64,000 bases of DNA from Macrotis lagotis (GCF_037893015.1 NC_133661.1:248740962-248804961); one strand, 5' to 3'. Numbered from the stretch's first letter, positions 1 through 11,379 are shown. Numbers and translations are program-made. Notes: generated by a model from the letters alone, not told the origin.

Positions 1-300
1 GAGAGTGCCATTTGTATCCAGATAAGGAGCTGTGGAGTTTGAACAAAGTTCAAGGAATATTCCCTTTAATTTAGAAAAAACAAATATCTCATTGTCTGAT
101 CTTGTTACCTCTTAGACTTCTTGTCTCTTCTGTGAGGATATGATTTCTCTCTCATCACACCCAATTTGGATCAAGGTACAACATGGAAACAAAGTAAAGA
201 GTGACAGATTGCTTTCTGTGGGGGGTGGGGGGGTAGTAAGATTGGGGGGGAAATTGTAAAACTTAAATAATATCTTTAATAAAAATTAATTTAAAAAATT
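1..300 (+). mobile_element. L1 3' end fragment, cut by window edge
   Basis: It matches the copy at 38.1-38.5 kb: a GGATATGATTTCTCTCTCATCACA block, the phrase CATGGAAACAAAGTAAAGA, a G-run, then an A/T-rich tail. This is the 3' UTR of a marsupial L1 subfamily. The 5' part lies outside the window. Confidence 0.75.
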
Positions 301-534
301 TATCATCAGATACAGATATTGCTGATAGTCATTGCTATAGCAATGAGATGTCATTGATGATGCCAATGAGAAGTCCAGTGAGAACTCCTCCAAGATTCAC
401 AAGGTTGTTGTCTGACCATATAGGGTTTTCTCTCTCTGGGTTTTTGTGACACTACTCTTTTCTGATTCTTCTCCTACCATTCTGACAAAATTTTCCCAAG
501 AAGAGCAAGAGTTCCATAGGGAAGAGGGGAAAGG
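301..534. other. Unassigned intergenic stretch
   Basis: No gene or clear repeat is seen here. It contains a few GATG/CATTG-rich short repeats. Confidence 0.4.
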
Positions 535-748
535 GCATAAGTATTTATATAGTACTTACTCATGTGCCAAGTACTTTACAAATACAACCTCATTTGATCC
601 CCACAACAGCTCTGGGAGATAGATGCCATTATCCCCATTTTATAATTGAGGAAACTGAGGCAAATAGAGGTTAACTGAGTTGCCCAGAAACAAACAGTTA
701 GTGTCTGAAGTCACATTTGAACCCAGGTCTTCCTGATCTGGTCCCCCA
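535..748 (+). mobile_element. MIR/CORE-SINE remnant
   Basis: The MIR order is visible: TATTTATATAGTACTTACTCATGTGCCAAG, CTCATTTGATCC, CCATTTTATAATTGAGGAAACTGAGGC, then a degraded tRNA-side end with TTTGAACCCAGGTCTTCCTGA. It is old and moderately diverged. Confidence 0.8.
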
Positions 749-914
749 GTTATCCTTTTACTTGAAAGAAGTTAACAAATATTGACAGATCCAAATATAT
801 AGGTCCAAAGCACAGGAGCAGTAATTAAAATGAGACTATTGGGTTATTCACTTAAATAAAGTGCAAGTGAGGAGTTCAGTGTACTTTGTGAATTATGTTT
901 TGTAATATCTTCCA

Positions 915-3370
915 TTCTTTAATGATTTTTTTAAAAAATAAATGTTATTTTATTTTTTCCAATTACATAAAAAGATCATTTTCAACATTCATCTTTTTAT
1001 AAGATTTTGAGTTCCACATTTTTTGACTTTCCTTCCTTTCCTCCCCATCCATACAATAGCGAGTAATCTTATAGAGGTTATACTCCATTCCTTAATATTA
1101 TTGTTCAATTGTGTCCAACTCTGTCCACCTTGTTATCTGATTCAACTAGTTTTTAGTTGATTCTCTAGCATTCTCTAAGTATACCATCATATCATCTACA
1201 GAGAACAATATTTTTGTTTTCTCACTGCCTATTCTTATTCTTCAAATTTCTTTTTCTTCTCTTATTGCTATAACTAGATTTTTATAGTACAGTATTGAAT
1301 AATAATGGGAATTAATGACCATGCTTCACCCATGATTGTATTGAAAAGCTTATCTCCATTACAGATAATACTTACTGATGGCTTTAAATAGATCTATTTG
1401 TCATTTTAAAGAAAGTTCAATTCATTCCTATGCTTTCTAGTATTTTTAATAGGAATGGGAATTGTATTTTTGTCAAAAAAAATTTTGGCATCTATTATCA
1501 GTTTCGACCAATTGTGTGATAATTGAACCAGCCCTGAATTCCTTATATAAATTCCACCTGATCATAGTGTATGATCCTGGTAACATATTGTTATAATCAC
1601 ACTACTATTTTATTTAAAATTTTTGAAACAATATTCATCAGGGAAATTGGTCTGTGATTTTCTTTCTTTGTTTTGGCTTTTCCTGGTTTTAGTATCAGCT
1701 CCATATTTGTGTTATAAAAGGAATTTGATAGGACTCCTTTGCCTATTTTCCCAATAGTTTTAGATAATTAGTTGTTCTTAAATGTTTAGTAGAATTCTAA
1801 ACCTGGACAATTTTTGATAGGGAGTTCATTAATGACTTACTCAATTTTTTTTTTACATTTTCATTTATTTAAGGCAATGAATGGGGTTTGAACAGTTAGT
1901 CAATTATTAAGTGTCTGAGGTCAATTTTGAACTCATGTCCTCCTGACTCTAGGGGCTGGTGTTCTATCCATTGTGCCACCTAGCTGCCCCTGTTCAATGG
2001 CTTCTTTTTTAAATGGGATTAAGTATTCTATTTCCTCTGCTATTAATCTGGGTGATTTTTATTTTTAAAATATTCATCTATTTTATTTAGATTATCAGAT
2101 CTGTTAATATATAGTTGGATAGAATAACTCCTAATAATTGCCTTAATTTCCTCTTCCTTTGCTGTGAATTTACCCTTTTCAATTTTGATATTGATCATTT
2201 TGTTTTCTTTTTTAAGTCAAATTAACCAATGGTTTATCTATCTTATTCATTTTTTTCATAAAACCAACACCTAATTTTATTTTTTAATTAAATGGTTTTC
2301 TTACTTTCAAATTTATTAATCTTTCCTTTGATTTTCACGATTTCTAAATTAGTATTTAATTGAGGATTTTTCTTGTGTCCTTTTTCTAGTTTTTTTAAAG
2401 TTGCAATCCCACTACATTGACATGTTCTTTCTCTGATTTATTGATATTAGCATTTAGAGAGAGAAATTTTCCCCTAAGTACTGTTTTGGCTACATCCCTT
2501 AAATTTTGGTATGCTATCTCATTGTTGTCAATCTCTATAATGAAATAATTGATTGTTTCTATGATTTATTCTTTGATCCATTAATTCTTTAGGATTAAAT
2601 TGCTCAGTTTCCATTTAATTTTTAATCTAACTTTCCATGACCTTTTATTGAATGTAATTTCATTACTTTTTAATATGAAAAGAATGCATTCAATAATTGA
2701 GCTTTTCTGCATTTGATTGTGAGGTTTTTATGCCCTAATATATGGTCAATTTTATGCCCTAATTACAGGTGCCATGTACAGCTGAGGAAAAAAAGGCATA
2801 TTCCTTTCTTCCCCCATTCGAATTTCTCCAGAGGTCTATCATATCTATCTTCTTTCTTCTCTACTTTGTGATTAGATTTATCTAGTTCTGAAAGGGGAAA
2901 GCTGAGGTCCCCCAGTAGCATAGTTTTACTATTTCCTCCTGTCTCTTATTTTACTTCTCCTTTAGTTCTCTTTTCATCTTGTCTCTCCTCACTAGTATTT
3001 TGCTTCTGACCATTGCCTCCTTTGATCTGTCTTCCCTTCTACAAGCCCCTCCCCCTTTATTTATTTTTCTCCTCTCTTACTTCCCTGTAAAGTAAGATAG
3101 ATTTCTATACCAAACTGAATGTGTTTATTACTCCCTCACTGAGCCAAATTCAAGGAGAGTAAGATTCAAGCATTCTTCAACACCTCCTCCTCCAGCTTCC
3201 CTTTTATAGTACTAGTTCTTCTACATGAGGTAATTTACCTCATTTTATTTCTCCCTTCTTTCCTCTCTCAGGGCAATTCTCTTTCTCACCCCTTAACATT
3301 TTTTGTATCATTCTATCAAAGACAATTTATACCCACACCCTCTATCTATAGATACTCCTTCTAACTGCCA
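915..3370 (-). mobile_element. L1 antisense remnants: 3' UTR piece plus ORF2 (RT to C-terminal)
   Basis: The right-to-left reading gives L1 ORF2. Diagnostic antisense phrases are GAACCAGCCCTGAATTCC with CACCTGATCATAGTGTATGA (RT region), CATCAGGGAAATTGGTCTGTGA, and TATGGTCAATTTTATGCCC (upstream of RT). A 3' UTR piece (TTTTTCCAATTACATAAAAAG) at 915-1085 joins directly to mid-ORF2, so the copy is internally deleted or is two nested copies. All frames are broken. A SINE sits inside at 1845-1990. Confidence 0.75.
1845..1990 (-). mobile_element. tRNA-derived marsupial SINE inserted in L1
   Basis: The reverse complement reads GGGGCAGCTAGGTGGCACAA, then AGTCAGGAGGACATGAGTTC, TCAGACACTTAATAATTGAC and an A-tail (T-run at 1845-1854). 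It interrupts antisense L1 ORF2 sequence on both sides, which dates it after the L1. Confidence 0.88.
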
Positions 3371-3375
3371 CAATA

Positions 3376-3510
3376 GTGATAGAGTCCCAAGTATCGCCTT
3401 TAATTTTACAAATGAGGAAACTGCAGCCTACAGAAGAGAAAAAGCTTATCCAAAGTTACTTATCTTATAAATGGCAATCAGTATTTGAACTCAGTTCAAA
3501 TGCCCTCTCT
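3376..3510 (+). mobile_element. MIR fragment
   Basis: It carries TTTTACAAATGAGGAAACTG, a degraded AGTTACTTATC block and TATTTGAACTCAGTTC. The 90-codon open frame over it is chance. Confidence 0.6.
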
Positions 3511-4079
3511 ACCAGAAGTTCTTTAGAAATAAAAGAACAAATTATAATGAGAAATCATGCATCTTTGATTGTCTCATCCTTTATACCATGGCAGATTTTT
3601 TTCCATAAACCAAATAAAATAACTGTTCAGTTATATTATGAAGAATAATTGATTCAGCTTTACTTTGCTTTTTTTGAATAAATAAAATAAGAAGAAATCA
3701 GTTTTAAAATAAAGGTAAGCTCTTTTTCTGCATCCTCTTAAAGTTTCCCCTTCTTCTGGTAAACTAAGCCATGTCCTAAAAAAAAAAAATTACAAAGCCA
3801 TCAACATTGAAGCAATCTGATACTGGGTAAGAAGCACAGAAACATAATGTTTGAGAATAAGAACAATATGATAAACAATTTTGAAACACTTATGTTTTGA
3901 TCAACCATAAATGCAAAGGACTCCTGATTGAAGCAGGGGAACTGTGGACACAGAGAAACAACTATAATTTTCTTTTTTGTATTGGAAAAAAATCCTGTAA
4001 TCTTTTATGAATTGTTAAAAAATGTTTTTCCCTTCTGTATTGACTTTTGTAAATCCCATTTAGATTACCTTTGTCTTTA
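3511..4079. other. Intergenic, no assigned feature
   Basis: A/T-rich sequence with no recognisable gene. Parts may be decayed LINE sequence. Confidence 0.35.
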
Positions 4080-4770
4080 ATCCTTAAATCAATATGAAGT
4101 TAACCGTAGTTGATTATATAGCCCTGGGGCAATACAATAGATGCTATTCATGGACAGTGGACTACCTCACACCAGGTGTTAACCACTCTTACACCAGGTG
4201 TTAACTGCTCTTACACCAGGTGTTAACCACTCCCCATTCCTCCCTCCACAAAAGTGTAATTTAAAAAAAACCTGGCCCTCTGCTCAAGCCTTATCTCTCT
4301 TTCTTTGTAACTCATCCTGTTTCCTTTTCTCTTCTTTTCTCCATTCTGGATTCATGAGATTCCAGCTCCATGCAGCTAGATCCAAGATGAGCCCATCCAC
4401 CATCTCAGGCTATTTACCTTGTTTCCATTCTTATCTGTCTTTGCTATTCTCCCCCAGCCCAGCTTGTAAATGTCTCTTCTTGGATTAACCTTCTATCTTA
4501 AAAACTCACCTTTTTACCTTGTTGAAGAGCCAAATGTGTGAACTTTTTGTAGTAACCTGTGATCTTTTGTAGCAATCTCTGAGCTTTTTGTAGTTATCTT
4601 TTATTGTAATCTATGCAACTGGTGAGTTAAAGTCTATGCCTTTTCTTACCCTCCTGAGTCAGAATGTGGTGATTTCATCACTCAGAATGAACCACAACTG
4701 TTTCCAGCATCTTCCCATCCCAGATGGCTCTTTGGGCCTCACCTGGGGACCTAAGCACCTGACATCATCT
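4080..4770 (+). mobile_element. LTR-like element (solo LTR candidate), copy A
   Basis: Its second half is collinear with 38.9-39.1 kb: TTGCTATTCTC, CAGCCCAGCTT, CTTAAAAACTCAC, TTTACCTTG, AATCTATG(A/C)A, CCTGAGTCAGAA, GTGATTTC, CACT and AATGAACC occur in the same order. The arrangement (tandem units near the 5' side, polypyrimidine middle, TGAGTCA near the 3' end, no open reading frame) suits a retroviral-type LTR. No terminal TG..CA or target duplication could be fixed, so the class is an inference. Confidence 0.5.
4169..4227 (+). repeat. Three tandem 22-bp units in LTR-like copy A
   Basis: ACACCAGGTGTTAAC occurs at 4169, 4191 and 4213, exactly 22 bp apart. Each unit is nearly palindromic (ACACC-A-GGTGT) and includes the E-box CAGGTG and a T-box-like half site AGGTGT. 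Confidence 0.9.
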
Positions 4771-5410
4771 GGAAACATACCATTCATCTCTAGATAGAAA
4801 ATTGAGAGGCATGGAGTGAAGATTGAAACATATTTTTGTTGTTATTTTATGTTCTTCTTTTTTTATTTGATTAATATTAGAATTTATTTTTCTTGTGGTT
4901 GCAACATTTCACCATACTTTACTATATCACACTATGGACTCATGTGAAGCCAATCATACTTTTAGTCTACTTAGCCACAGACCTTTCTCAAACAAACTTC
5001 TCTCCTTCCATATCTCCTTCATTTTATTTTTGTGAAGCTGATACTAGGGTAAGATTATATATTGAAGTTTGTTCCCTGTTCTAAGTCTGGCAAGATAAAT
5101 GTAGGAATGAATGAATGATCATGTAAGTACTGATTATTGATTAAATGGTAATAAGCAAATACAAAAGCAATGTGACCCCTGTCCACATTATGTGAAAGAT
5201 GTGTAGGTAGAAGAGTGGTAATGGTGACTTTGACTTGAGAGTTACAAGATAAATAAAGTCATAGGGAAGTGGATTGATATGCCCTTTCTTATAGCAATGA
5301 TGGGAACTAGAATAGAGTAGAGAAAGGGCTGGAAGTTCAGAATAAAATAAGACATTTATCAGGTAGAGAGAAGATGGCTGGGGAGTAAAATGAAGCACAG
5401 TCTGTTATTT
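4771..5410. other. Intergenic, no assigned feature
   Basis: No coding signal or sure repeat is seen. Open frames at 4893-5084 (+) and 5141-5398 (-) show no family features. Confidence 0.35.
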
Positions 5411-5583
5411 GGGGGTGGCTAGGTGGCTCAGTGAATAGAGCACTGGCCCTGGAGTCAGGAGTACCTGAGTTCAAATCTGACCTCAGACACTTGATAATTA
5501 CCTAGCTGTGTGACCTTGGGCAAGCCACTTAACCCCATTGCCTAGCAAAAATTAAAAAAAAATAAATTAAATTTTTAAAAAAT
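5411..5583 (+). mobile_element. tRNA-derived marsupial SINE
   Basis: Complete body GGGGGTGGCTAGGTGGCTCA to CCCATTGCCTAGCAAAAA with a T-interrupted A-rich tail. Confidence 0.92.
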
Positions 5584-6357
5584 GAAGCATGCTTAGATCT
5601 TATGGACCATATGATGTACTCCCAATTATGTGACTTGGGGAGGGAAGTCCTGTGGGTGAAAAGTTCCTGAAAGATTGTTTATAATCTCATTCTGTCATTC
5701 AATGTATTAAATTTCATAAGCACACTATCTATGACTTTAAGTAATTAATAAAAAGGTATTTAAATCAATATGCACATTTACATAATTTTTCATAAATTAT
5801 GAGTTATGAGATTATAGTGTTTTGAACAAAAAAAGGACCTTTGAGATTACCTATGAATTTCAATTCTCCAAACAATTTGATTAGAAAATCATTTCACTTT
5901 CTTGCTTGATCTCACAAAATTCTCTATGTTAAACTTTTTATTTTCTGCATTCCCTTCATTTATTTTGCTGTGGAGTTTGAAAGTCTCAATACCATCCCTC
6001 TGGAAATTATACTAAGATGCTTCCAAGTACTGTTATAAACATTATTTTATCTGCCCATGACACACACGTTTTCTTAAATGCTTTGGACACTGTGGCACTC
6101 ATAGTAAAATAACTAAATTTTGCTTTAGAGGATAGCATTTGGATATAAATAGACAATGGATGCTCACATGACCTTATATAGGCACATCAAAGAATAGTAT
6201 TGTGTCTCCAGCTTTTTCCTGTTTTTGAGTCTGTGTTTCAGGTAACCGCAAACTGTGAACCTGCCTTTTCTGCTCTCCCAATATAACTCTTGAATCCTTG
6301 CATCATAGAATGGAGTGAAAGAGTTAGGATTCAACATCAGGATTATGTATTTGGTTT
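5584..6357. other. Intergenic, no assigned feature
   Basis: A/T-rich, with no coding exon seen and no confident repeat call. Confidence 0.35.
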
Positions 6358-6657
6358 GTTTGTTTGTTTTTGTTGTTGTTATTTTTGTCCTTCATCCTTG
6401 AAGAAGACCAAGAAATCAGGGAGGTGATGCCATGAGCTGCTGGTGAATTGGATTTGAGTGAGGGGGGTACTGTGCTAGGTCACCAGCCTCACTTTCTCCT
6501 CCAGAATCATCTGGGTCCACTGGCCAGATATGGATCAGGATTACTGGAGATGGTCCTGGATGTGAAGTAATCAGGATAAAGACTTGCCCATGGTCACACA
6601 GCTAGTAAGTATCAAATGTCTGAGGTCAAATTTGAACTCAGGTCCTCCTGACTCCAA
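6358..6657 (-). mobile_element. Composite (long) marsupial SINE, antisense
   Basis: Right-to-left it has the tRNA-like part (TGAGTTCAAATTTGACCTCA) followed by a distinctive 180-bp 3' body. On the plus strand that body reads TCCTTGAAGAAGACCAAGAA, GTGAATTGGATTTGAGTGAG, CACCAGCCTCACTTTCTCCT and CCACTGGCCAGATATGGATC. The same body occurs at 9.5, 13.1, 26.3, 29.6, 50.9 and 54.9 kb. Confidence 0.85.
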
Positions 6658-6689
6658 ATACAAAGAATTGGAAAAAATAATAATAATCA

Positions 6690-6845
6690 AGGTAGTTAGC
6701 AATGATATTGCACTTTGAGATTTGCAAAATGAAAAAATTGTAGTTCAGAGAGGTTGTGACTTAGCCAAGGATTCAAAGCTAATTGTGAATATCATAGGCA
6801 GAATTTGAACCCTGTTTTGATTCCAAATCTACCCTTTTTTCCAGT
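6690..6845 (+). mobile_element. MIR fragment
   Basis: CAGAGAGGTTGTGACTTAGC and AGAATTTGAACCCTGTTTTGATTCC follow MIR order. Confidence 0.6.
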
Positions 6846-7089
6846 ATTTCATATTTCATAGGTTTGAGCTGAATAGAAAATAACTAACATTGGAAGTCTT
6901 TAAGAGACAGAATTAATTTATGTTAGCTATTGAAGTCCTAATCCAAAACATTACTTCAATTCCTAAGTATACCAAAACATGCATGTGTATTTTGTTTATA
7001 TAAATCCTGATTCTGATAATTGCTACCTATGTCTTTTCTAGGAAATCACTTAACTTTTCTGGGACTCAGTTACCTTTTCTGAAAAATAG

Positions 7090-7500
7090 GGGATTGGGAA
7101 AAGGGGTTATTTTATCCACAAAATAAACCTGTGAAGAAAGTATTATTATTATAATTATCATTATTAATTATCTCCATTTTATAAAGAGAGAATGGGGCAG
7201 CTAGGTGGCACAGTGGAAAGAGTACTGGCCCTGGAGTCAAGAGGACTTGAGTTCAAATTCAGCTTCAGACACTTGATACTTATTGTGTGATCTTGGGCAA
7301 GTCACTTAATCCCATTATCTAGCAAAAAAAAAACACCCCACAATAAATAAATAAATAAATGAGAGAATCAGGACCAAGAGAAATTAGGAGGCTTGCCCAG
7401 GATCTCAGAGCTAGGATGTGTTTGAGGGTGAGATTCAAACTCAAACCTTCCCAACTCCAAGCCCAGTAATCTATCAGCTACACCACTTACTTGCCATCCA
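7090..7500 (+). mobile_element. MIR copy split by a younger SINE
   Basis: The left part runs to TCTCCATTTTATAAAGAG. The right part resumes with GGACCAAGAGAAATTAGGAG, GATTCAAACTCAAACC and ATCTATCAGCTACACCAC. Removing the insert at 7194-7360 restores the MIR order. Confidence 0.7.
7194..7360 (+). mobile_element. tRNA-derived marsupial SINE with target-site duplication
   Basis: Full body with A-rich tail ending (ATAA)n. GAGAGAAT at 7186-7193 is repeated at 7361-7368, giving an 8-bp duplication inside the older MIR. Confidence 0.9.
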
Positions 7501-7769
7501 CACTGTTTCCTGCAAGCTTTAATTGGCCCTTGAAGACTAGAGAGTAGTTTTTCTATATTCTCTTGCTTAGCACAGTCTGGAAGAAAGTAAGTAAAACATC
7601 CTTGTTGACTTGTTGATTTGACAGAGTCACCCAGCCTCATAGGGCCACGCAAGAACAAGAATCAGCTAATCAAAAGGCACCAGGAAAACACTAACAATGA
7701 ATGACTGATTGGATTGCCAATTCTAAGTAAAAAAAATTTGACATCAGCCAGATGGAAACAGAGAAGAAA

Positions 7770-7925
7770 GGAACATGTGAAGATATCTAGTCTGCTCCCT
7801 CTTCTCCCATTTTGCAGATAAGGAAACTTCTTGAGTGCCAGAAAAGTTAAATGATTTGCTCAAAAAAAGTTAAATGATTTGCTACAAAGGTAGCTAGCAA
7901 TCAGAGCCAGGATTTATATAAACAA
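7770..7925 (+). mobile_element. MIR/L3-type remnant with internal 19-bp duplication
   Basis: CCCATTTTGCAGATAAGGAAAC and AGAGCCAGGATTTATAT are MIR-like. AAAAGTTAAATGATTTGCT occurs twice, at 7842-7860 and 7865-7883. Confidence 0.55.
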
Positions 7926-7963
7926 AATACACATATGTTTTGGTTTACTTGAAATTGAACTAA

Positions 7964-8127
7964 GGGGTGGCTAGGTGGCACAGTGGATAAAGCACGGGCC
8001 TTGAAGTCAGGAGTAACCTGGGTTCAAATCTGACCTCAGACACTTAATAATTACCTAGCTGTGTGGCCTTGGGCAAGCCACTTAACCCCACTTGCCTTGC
8101 AAAAACAACAACAACAAAAAAAAAAAA
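7964..8127 (+). mobile_element. tRNA-derived marsupial SINE with target-site duplication
   Basis: Complete body and (CAA)n/A tail. GAAATTGAACTAAG at 7951-7964 is matched by GAAATTGAAATAAG at 8128-8141, 13 of 14 bases, so the insertion is fairly recent. Confidence 0.94.
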
Positions 8128-8204
8128 GAAATTGAAATAAGAAAATAAAATTAATTCAGTTTCTTAAAGAGTCTAATGTGAACTGGTTCAAACTCATGAA
8201 GTAT

Positions 8205-8620
8205 GAGAGGCATCAAGACATACTGGAAAAAGTGATAGATTCTGAGTCAGGAAAGTTGGGTCCAAATTCTGACTCTGACAAGAGAGCTTGGCTAAGCCAC
8301 AACCTTGTTGAACCACAATTTCTTCCTCTACAAAATAGAGATAACAATAAATCTAACCACTCACATACATATTGTCTTCTAGACTTAGAAAGCATTTGAC
8401 ATATTTTCTCTCACTTTATCATCATACCAATCTTATAATTATCTATGAACTTCTGATTATCTTCATTTCAAATTTTCCTATTTCTAATTTATAGAAAGGA
8501 AGAGACTGAAACAGGTAAGTGATTCACCCAGCATCATAATGTTGGTAGGTGATGGCCGTGGAATCTGAACCCAGGTCTTTCTGAATCCAAGTTCAGCATT
8601 CTATCCACTTTAACAAGCAG
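8205..8620 (+). mobile_element. Two adjacent MIR/Mar1-type CORE-SINE remnants
   Basis: 8205-8400 begins with a tRNA-like AGTGATAGATTCTGAGTCAGG and has TTCCTCTACAAAATAGAGATAAC. 8400-8620 ends with GGAATCTGAACCCAGGTCTTTCTGA and CATTCTATCCAC. An L2-type 3' end (GCATTTATTAAGTGCTTATTG) follows at 8638-8690, antisense. Confidence 0.6.
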
Positions 8621-8919
8621 TCAGTTAAGCAGTAATGAGCATTTATTAAGTGCTTATTGTATGCCAGCATTCTTTAGTATTGAAGATACAAAAAAAAAGT
8701 AAAACAAATAAAAATCCCACACTATGCTGCCTCATCTGTACTCCATAGTTCATTGGGTTATTATGAAAAAAAAGCACTTGGCAACCTGAGTTATGTGAAC
8801 TTTCTATCTTCAGAACCCTTTTTTGTCTTTGGGTATGCTCTCCCACTCTGAATTCAAGTGATCTTATTCAAGTGCCAATTATACTTATTTCCTCTTATTG
8901 TAGTCATGCCTATATTTTG

Positions 8920-9130
8920 TATGATTACATTTGGAATTTTCTCGGCAAAAAATACTAGAGTGGTTTGCTATTTCCTTCTCCAGTTCATTTTACAGTTGAA
9001 GAAATTGAGTCAAACAGGGTTAAATACTTGCCCAGGGTCACATAGCTATAAGTGTCCGAGACCAGATTTGAACTCAGAAAGATGAGGCTTCCTGACTTCG
9101 GACCCAGCCCTCTATCCACTATGACACCTA
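8920..9130 (-). mobile_element. Marsupial SINE of the 'ACTCCAG' type, antisense
   Basis: On plus it reads ATACTAGAGTGGTTTGCTATTTCC, CAGTTCATTTTACAGTTGAAG, CCCAGGGTCACATAGCTA and TCCACTATGACACCTACC. Sense copies of the same SINE occur for example at 34.7 and 47.5 kb. Confidence 0.8.
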
Positions 9131-9534
9131 CCTCCTTTAAACCTCTATCAACTGAAATACTACTTGTAAAGGCTTACCACCACAGTGGTATACTATATAT
9201 TGGTATTAGTAGTTGTACGATATACATTACTGGTCTAACTAGGGGTTTAATAAAGTTTTGTTCTCTCCCACTATCAAAATTTCTGAAAGTCTTAAGCCAA
9301 AGGAATGACACCCTTAGGGTGAACTCTCTGGCCTTAGTTGAAAGATGAGAAAATCCTTTTTTTTTTTCCTACTTAAGAAGAGCAACAATCCAAATAGGAC
9401 AGAGAGTAGAGGTGATCTTTACAGTATCTCTGAAATTACACCCTAGAGGCAACCAAGGCAACCAACCTTGTTTTGAGCTACAGCTCAGGGGTAGGGTATT
9501 TAGGCCATATTAAGTTGTAAGACATTGAGGAGAT

Positions 9535-9828
9535 TTGGTTAGCTAGATGACCCTGAAGGCAGAAAGTTCTGAGTTCAAATCCAGCCTCAGTCACTTGACA
9601 CTAGCTGTGTGACCTTGGGCAAGACACTTAATCCTTACATCCAGTGCCATCTCCAGTTATCCTGCTTCATATCTGGTCACTAGATCCAAATGACTCTGAA
9701 GGAGAAAGTGAGGCTGGTGACTTAGCACAGCCCACCCTCCTTCAAATTCAATTCATGTGCTTGTCATGGCATCACCTCCCTAATGTTGTGGTCTTCTTCA
9801 AGAATGAAAGACAAACATCATCATCAAG
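9535..9828 (+). mobile_element. Composite (long) marsupial SINE, sense
   Basis: tRNA-like head (GAGTTCAAATCCAGCCTCAG, GTGTGACCTTGGGCAAGACA) followed by the long 3' body: GTGCCATCTCCAGTTATCCT, GAAAGTGAGGCTGGTGAC, CTTGTCATGGCATCACCTCC, GTCTTCTTCAAGAATGAAAG. This copy shows head and body in one piece. Confidence 0.88.
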
Positions 9829-10645
9829 TTGTAAACCACTGAGGAGATCTAATTATCAATTTATTGTTCTATGCACTAAACCATAAATGCCACCAGAAAA
9901 ACCTTCACTGAAGGGTGGGGGCCCTTATATCCTAACATAGAGGATAACTGGGGGATAAACCTGGATAATTCCTCAATACCCCTTTTACCTTGTCCTGGAT
10001 AGACCAGTTTTGAGAAGATAGTTTTAAGCAGTAAGAAGAAATCCTAATTTCTCCCATGAATAAAAAATCTGAAGCAAGATCTCAAAGTTAGAGATCCACC
10101 TGCTTGGAATACTACATTTCACTGATTCCCTCCAGAAGAGGAACTTACCAAGGTGGCTTCTGAAAAGAGTTTTTGCTTGATTGAAAGTAGACAGCAAGGA
10201 GGTGTTCATGTTTATCTGAACATCTGTAGTGTAACTGTTAAGACTGAAATCATGCAGCCCTGTTTCAGATTGAGGCAATTCTTTGCCGTTCAAAAGTTGA
10301 AAAATGAAATATGCTGATAGAGACTCTTCTTCACCTCCACAATCAGCTCCACATAGACTTTTGACTCACATACATCTTTGAACTGACTAAAGGAAAAAGG
10401 AAGTCATATTAGGGGTTATCTCCCAGTTTTAGGGTGCTGGCAAGTCCTAATCATGACATAGTGAGAAGAGTACTAGGGTTGTTCATGGAAATCTTAAGTT
10501 CTATACTTAGCTCTGCTGCTTATATTCCCTAAACCTTTGTTTTTAAATTTGTAAAATTGGGATAATATATTTCTTATTTCACAGGATTGTTATAAGGATA
10601 ACTACTTAGTAAGGCTGCTAGGTACCAGTCAAGTCAACCAACATT
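9829..10645. other. Intergenic, no assigned feature
   Basis: No coding exon is recognised. The minus-strand open frame at 10024-10293 has no family signature. A MIR-like piece (TAAATTTGTAAAATTGGGATAAT) lies near 10530-10600. Confidence 0.35.
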
Positions 10646-10647
10646 CC

Positions 10648-11350
10648 ACTACTAGGTCTGTAACCCAAAGAGACCATGAAAAAGGGAAATCACCCCCTAC
10701 ATGTACAAAACCATTTATAACAGCTCTTTTCATAGTAGCAAATTATTGGAAATTGAAAAGATGTCCATCAGCTGGGGAATTGCTGAACAAATTGTGGCAT
10801 ATGAATGTAATGGAACACTTCTTCCACATAAAACCATGAAGGATGAGACTTCAGAATAAGATGGAAAGACTTGCAAGAACATGCTGAGTGAAGTGAGCAG
10901 AACCAGAAGAACATTATATACACTAATTGCAACATGGGGTGATGATCAGTCATGATGGACTTGATCATTTCTGCAGTACAATAATCAAAGACAATACTAA
11001 AAGACTTGTGATGGAGAATAACATCCATATCCAGAGAAGGCATTGTGGAGTTTAAATACAGACCAAAGTTTACGCTCTTCAATTTAAAAACAAAAAGTTG
11101 TCTTATGAATGATGCCATTTTTTCCACTCAATTTTTTTTCTTTCTTTCATTTGGATGTTATTCTTCTTTTACAACATGATTAATATAGATATAGTTTTAG
11201 CATAGTTTTAGATATAGAACCTATATTAGATTACTTTCAGTCAGGGGGAGAAAGAAGGGGAGGAAGGGAGAAAAATGTAAAAAAAATGATTGTTGAAAAT
11301 TGCCATTGTATTTGGAATGTAGTTGGAAAAATAAAGAAATTTTTAAAAAA
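10648..11350 (+). mobile_element. L1 3' end (ORF2 C-terminus plus 3' UTR)
   Basis: ORF2 C-terminal phrases are present: CCACTACTAGGTCTGTAACCC, ATTTATAACAGCTCTTTTCAT, GCTGGGGAATTGCTGAACAA and TGAGTGAAGTGAGCAGAACC. They are followed by a 3' UTR with AACATGATTAATATAG and a terminal GTTGGAAAAATAAAG. Frames are broken; the copy is 5' truncated. Confidence 0.88.
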
Positions 11351-11379
11351 TTCTACCAACATTGATTGAGGGTCTACTA

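Noticed and set aside
4169..4227. CRISPR-like regular repeats
   Set aside because: Only three 22-bp units with 7-bp gaps, inside an LTR-like element of a vertebrate genome.
10768..11127. 119-codon minus-strand frame
   Set aside because: It is the antisense of an L1 ORF2 C-terminal fragment.
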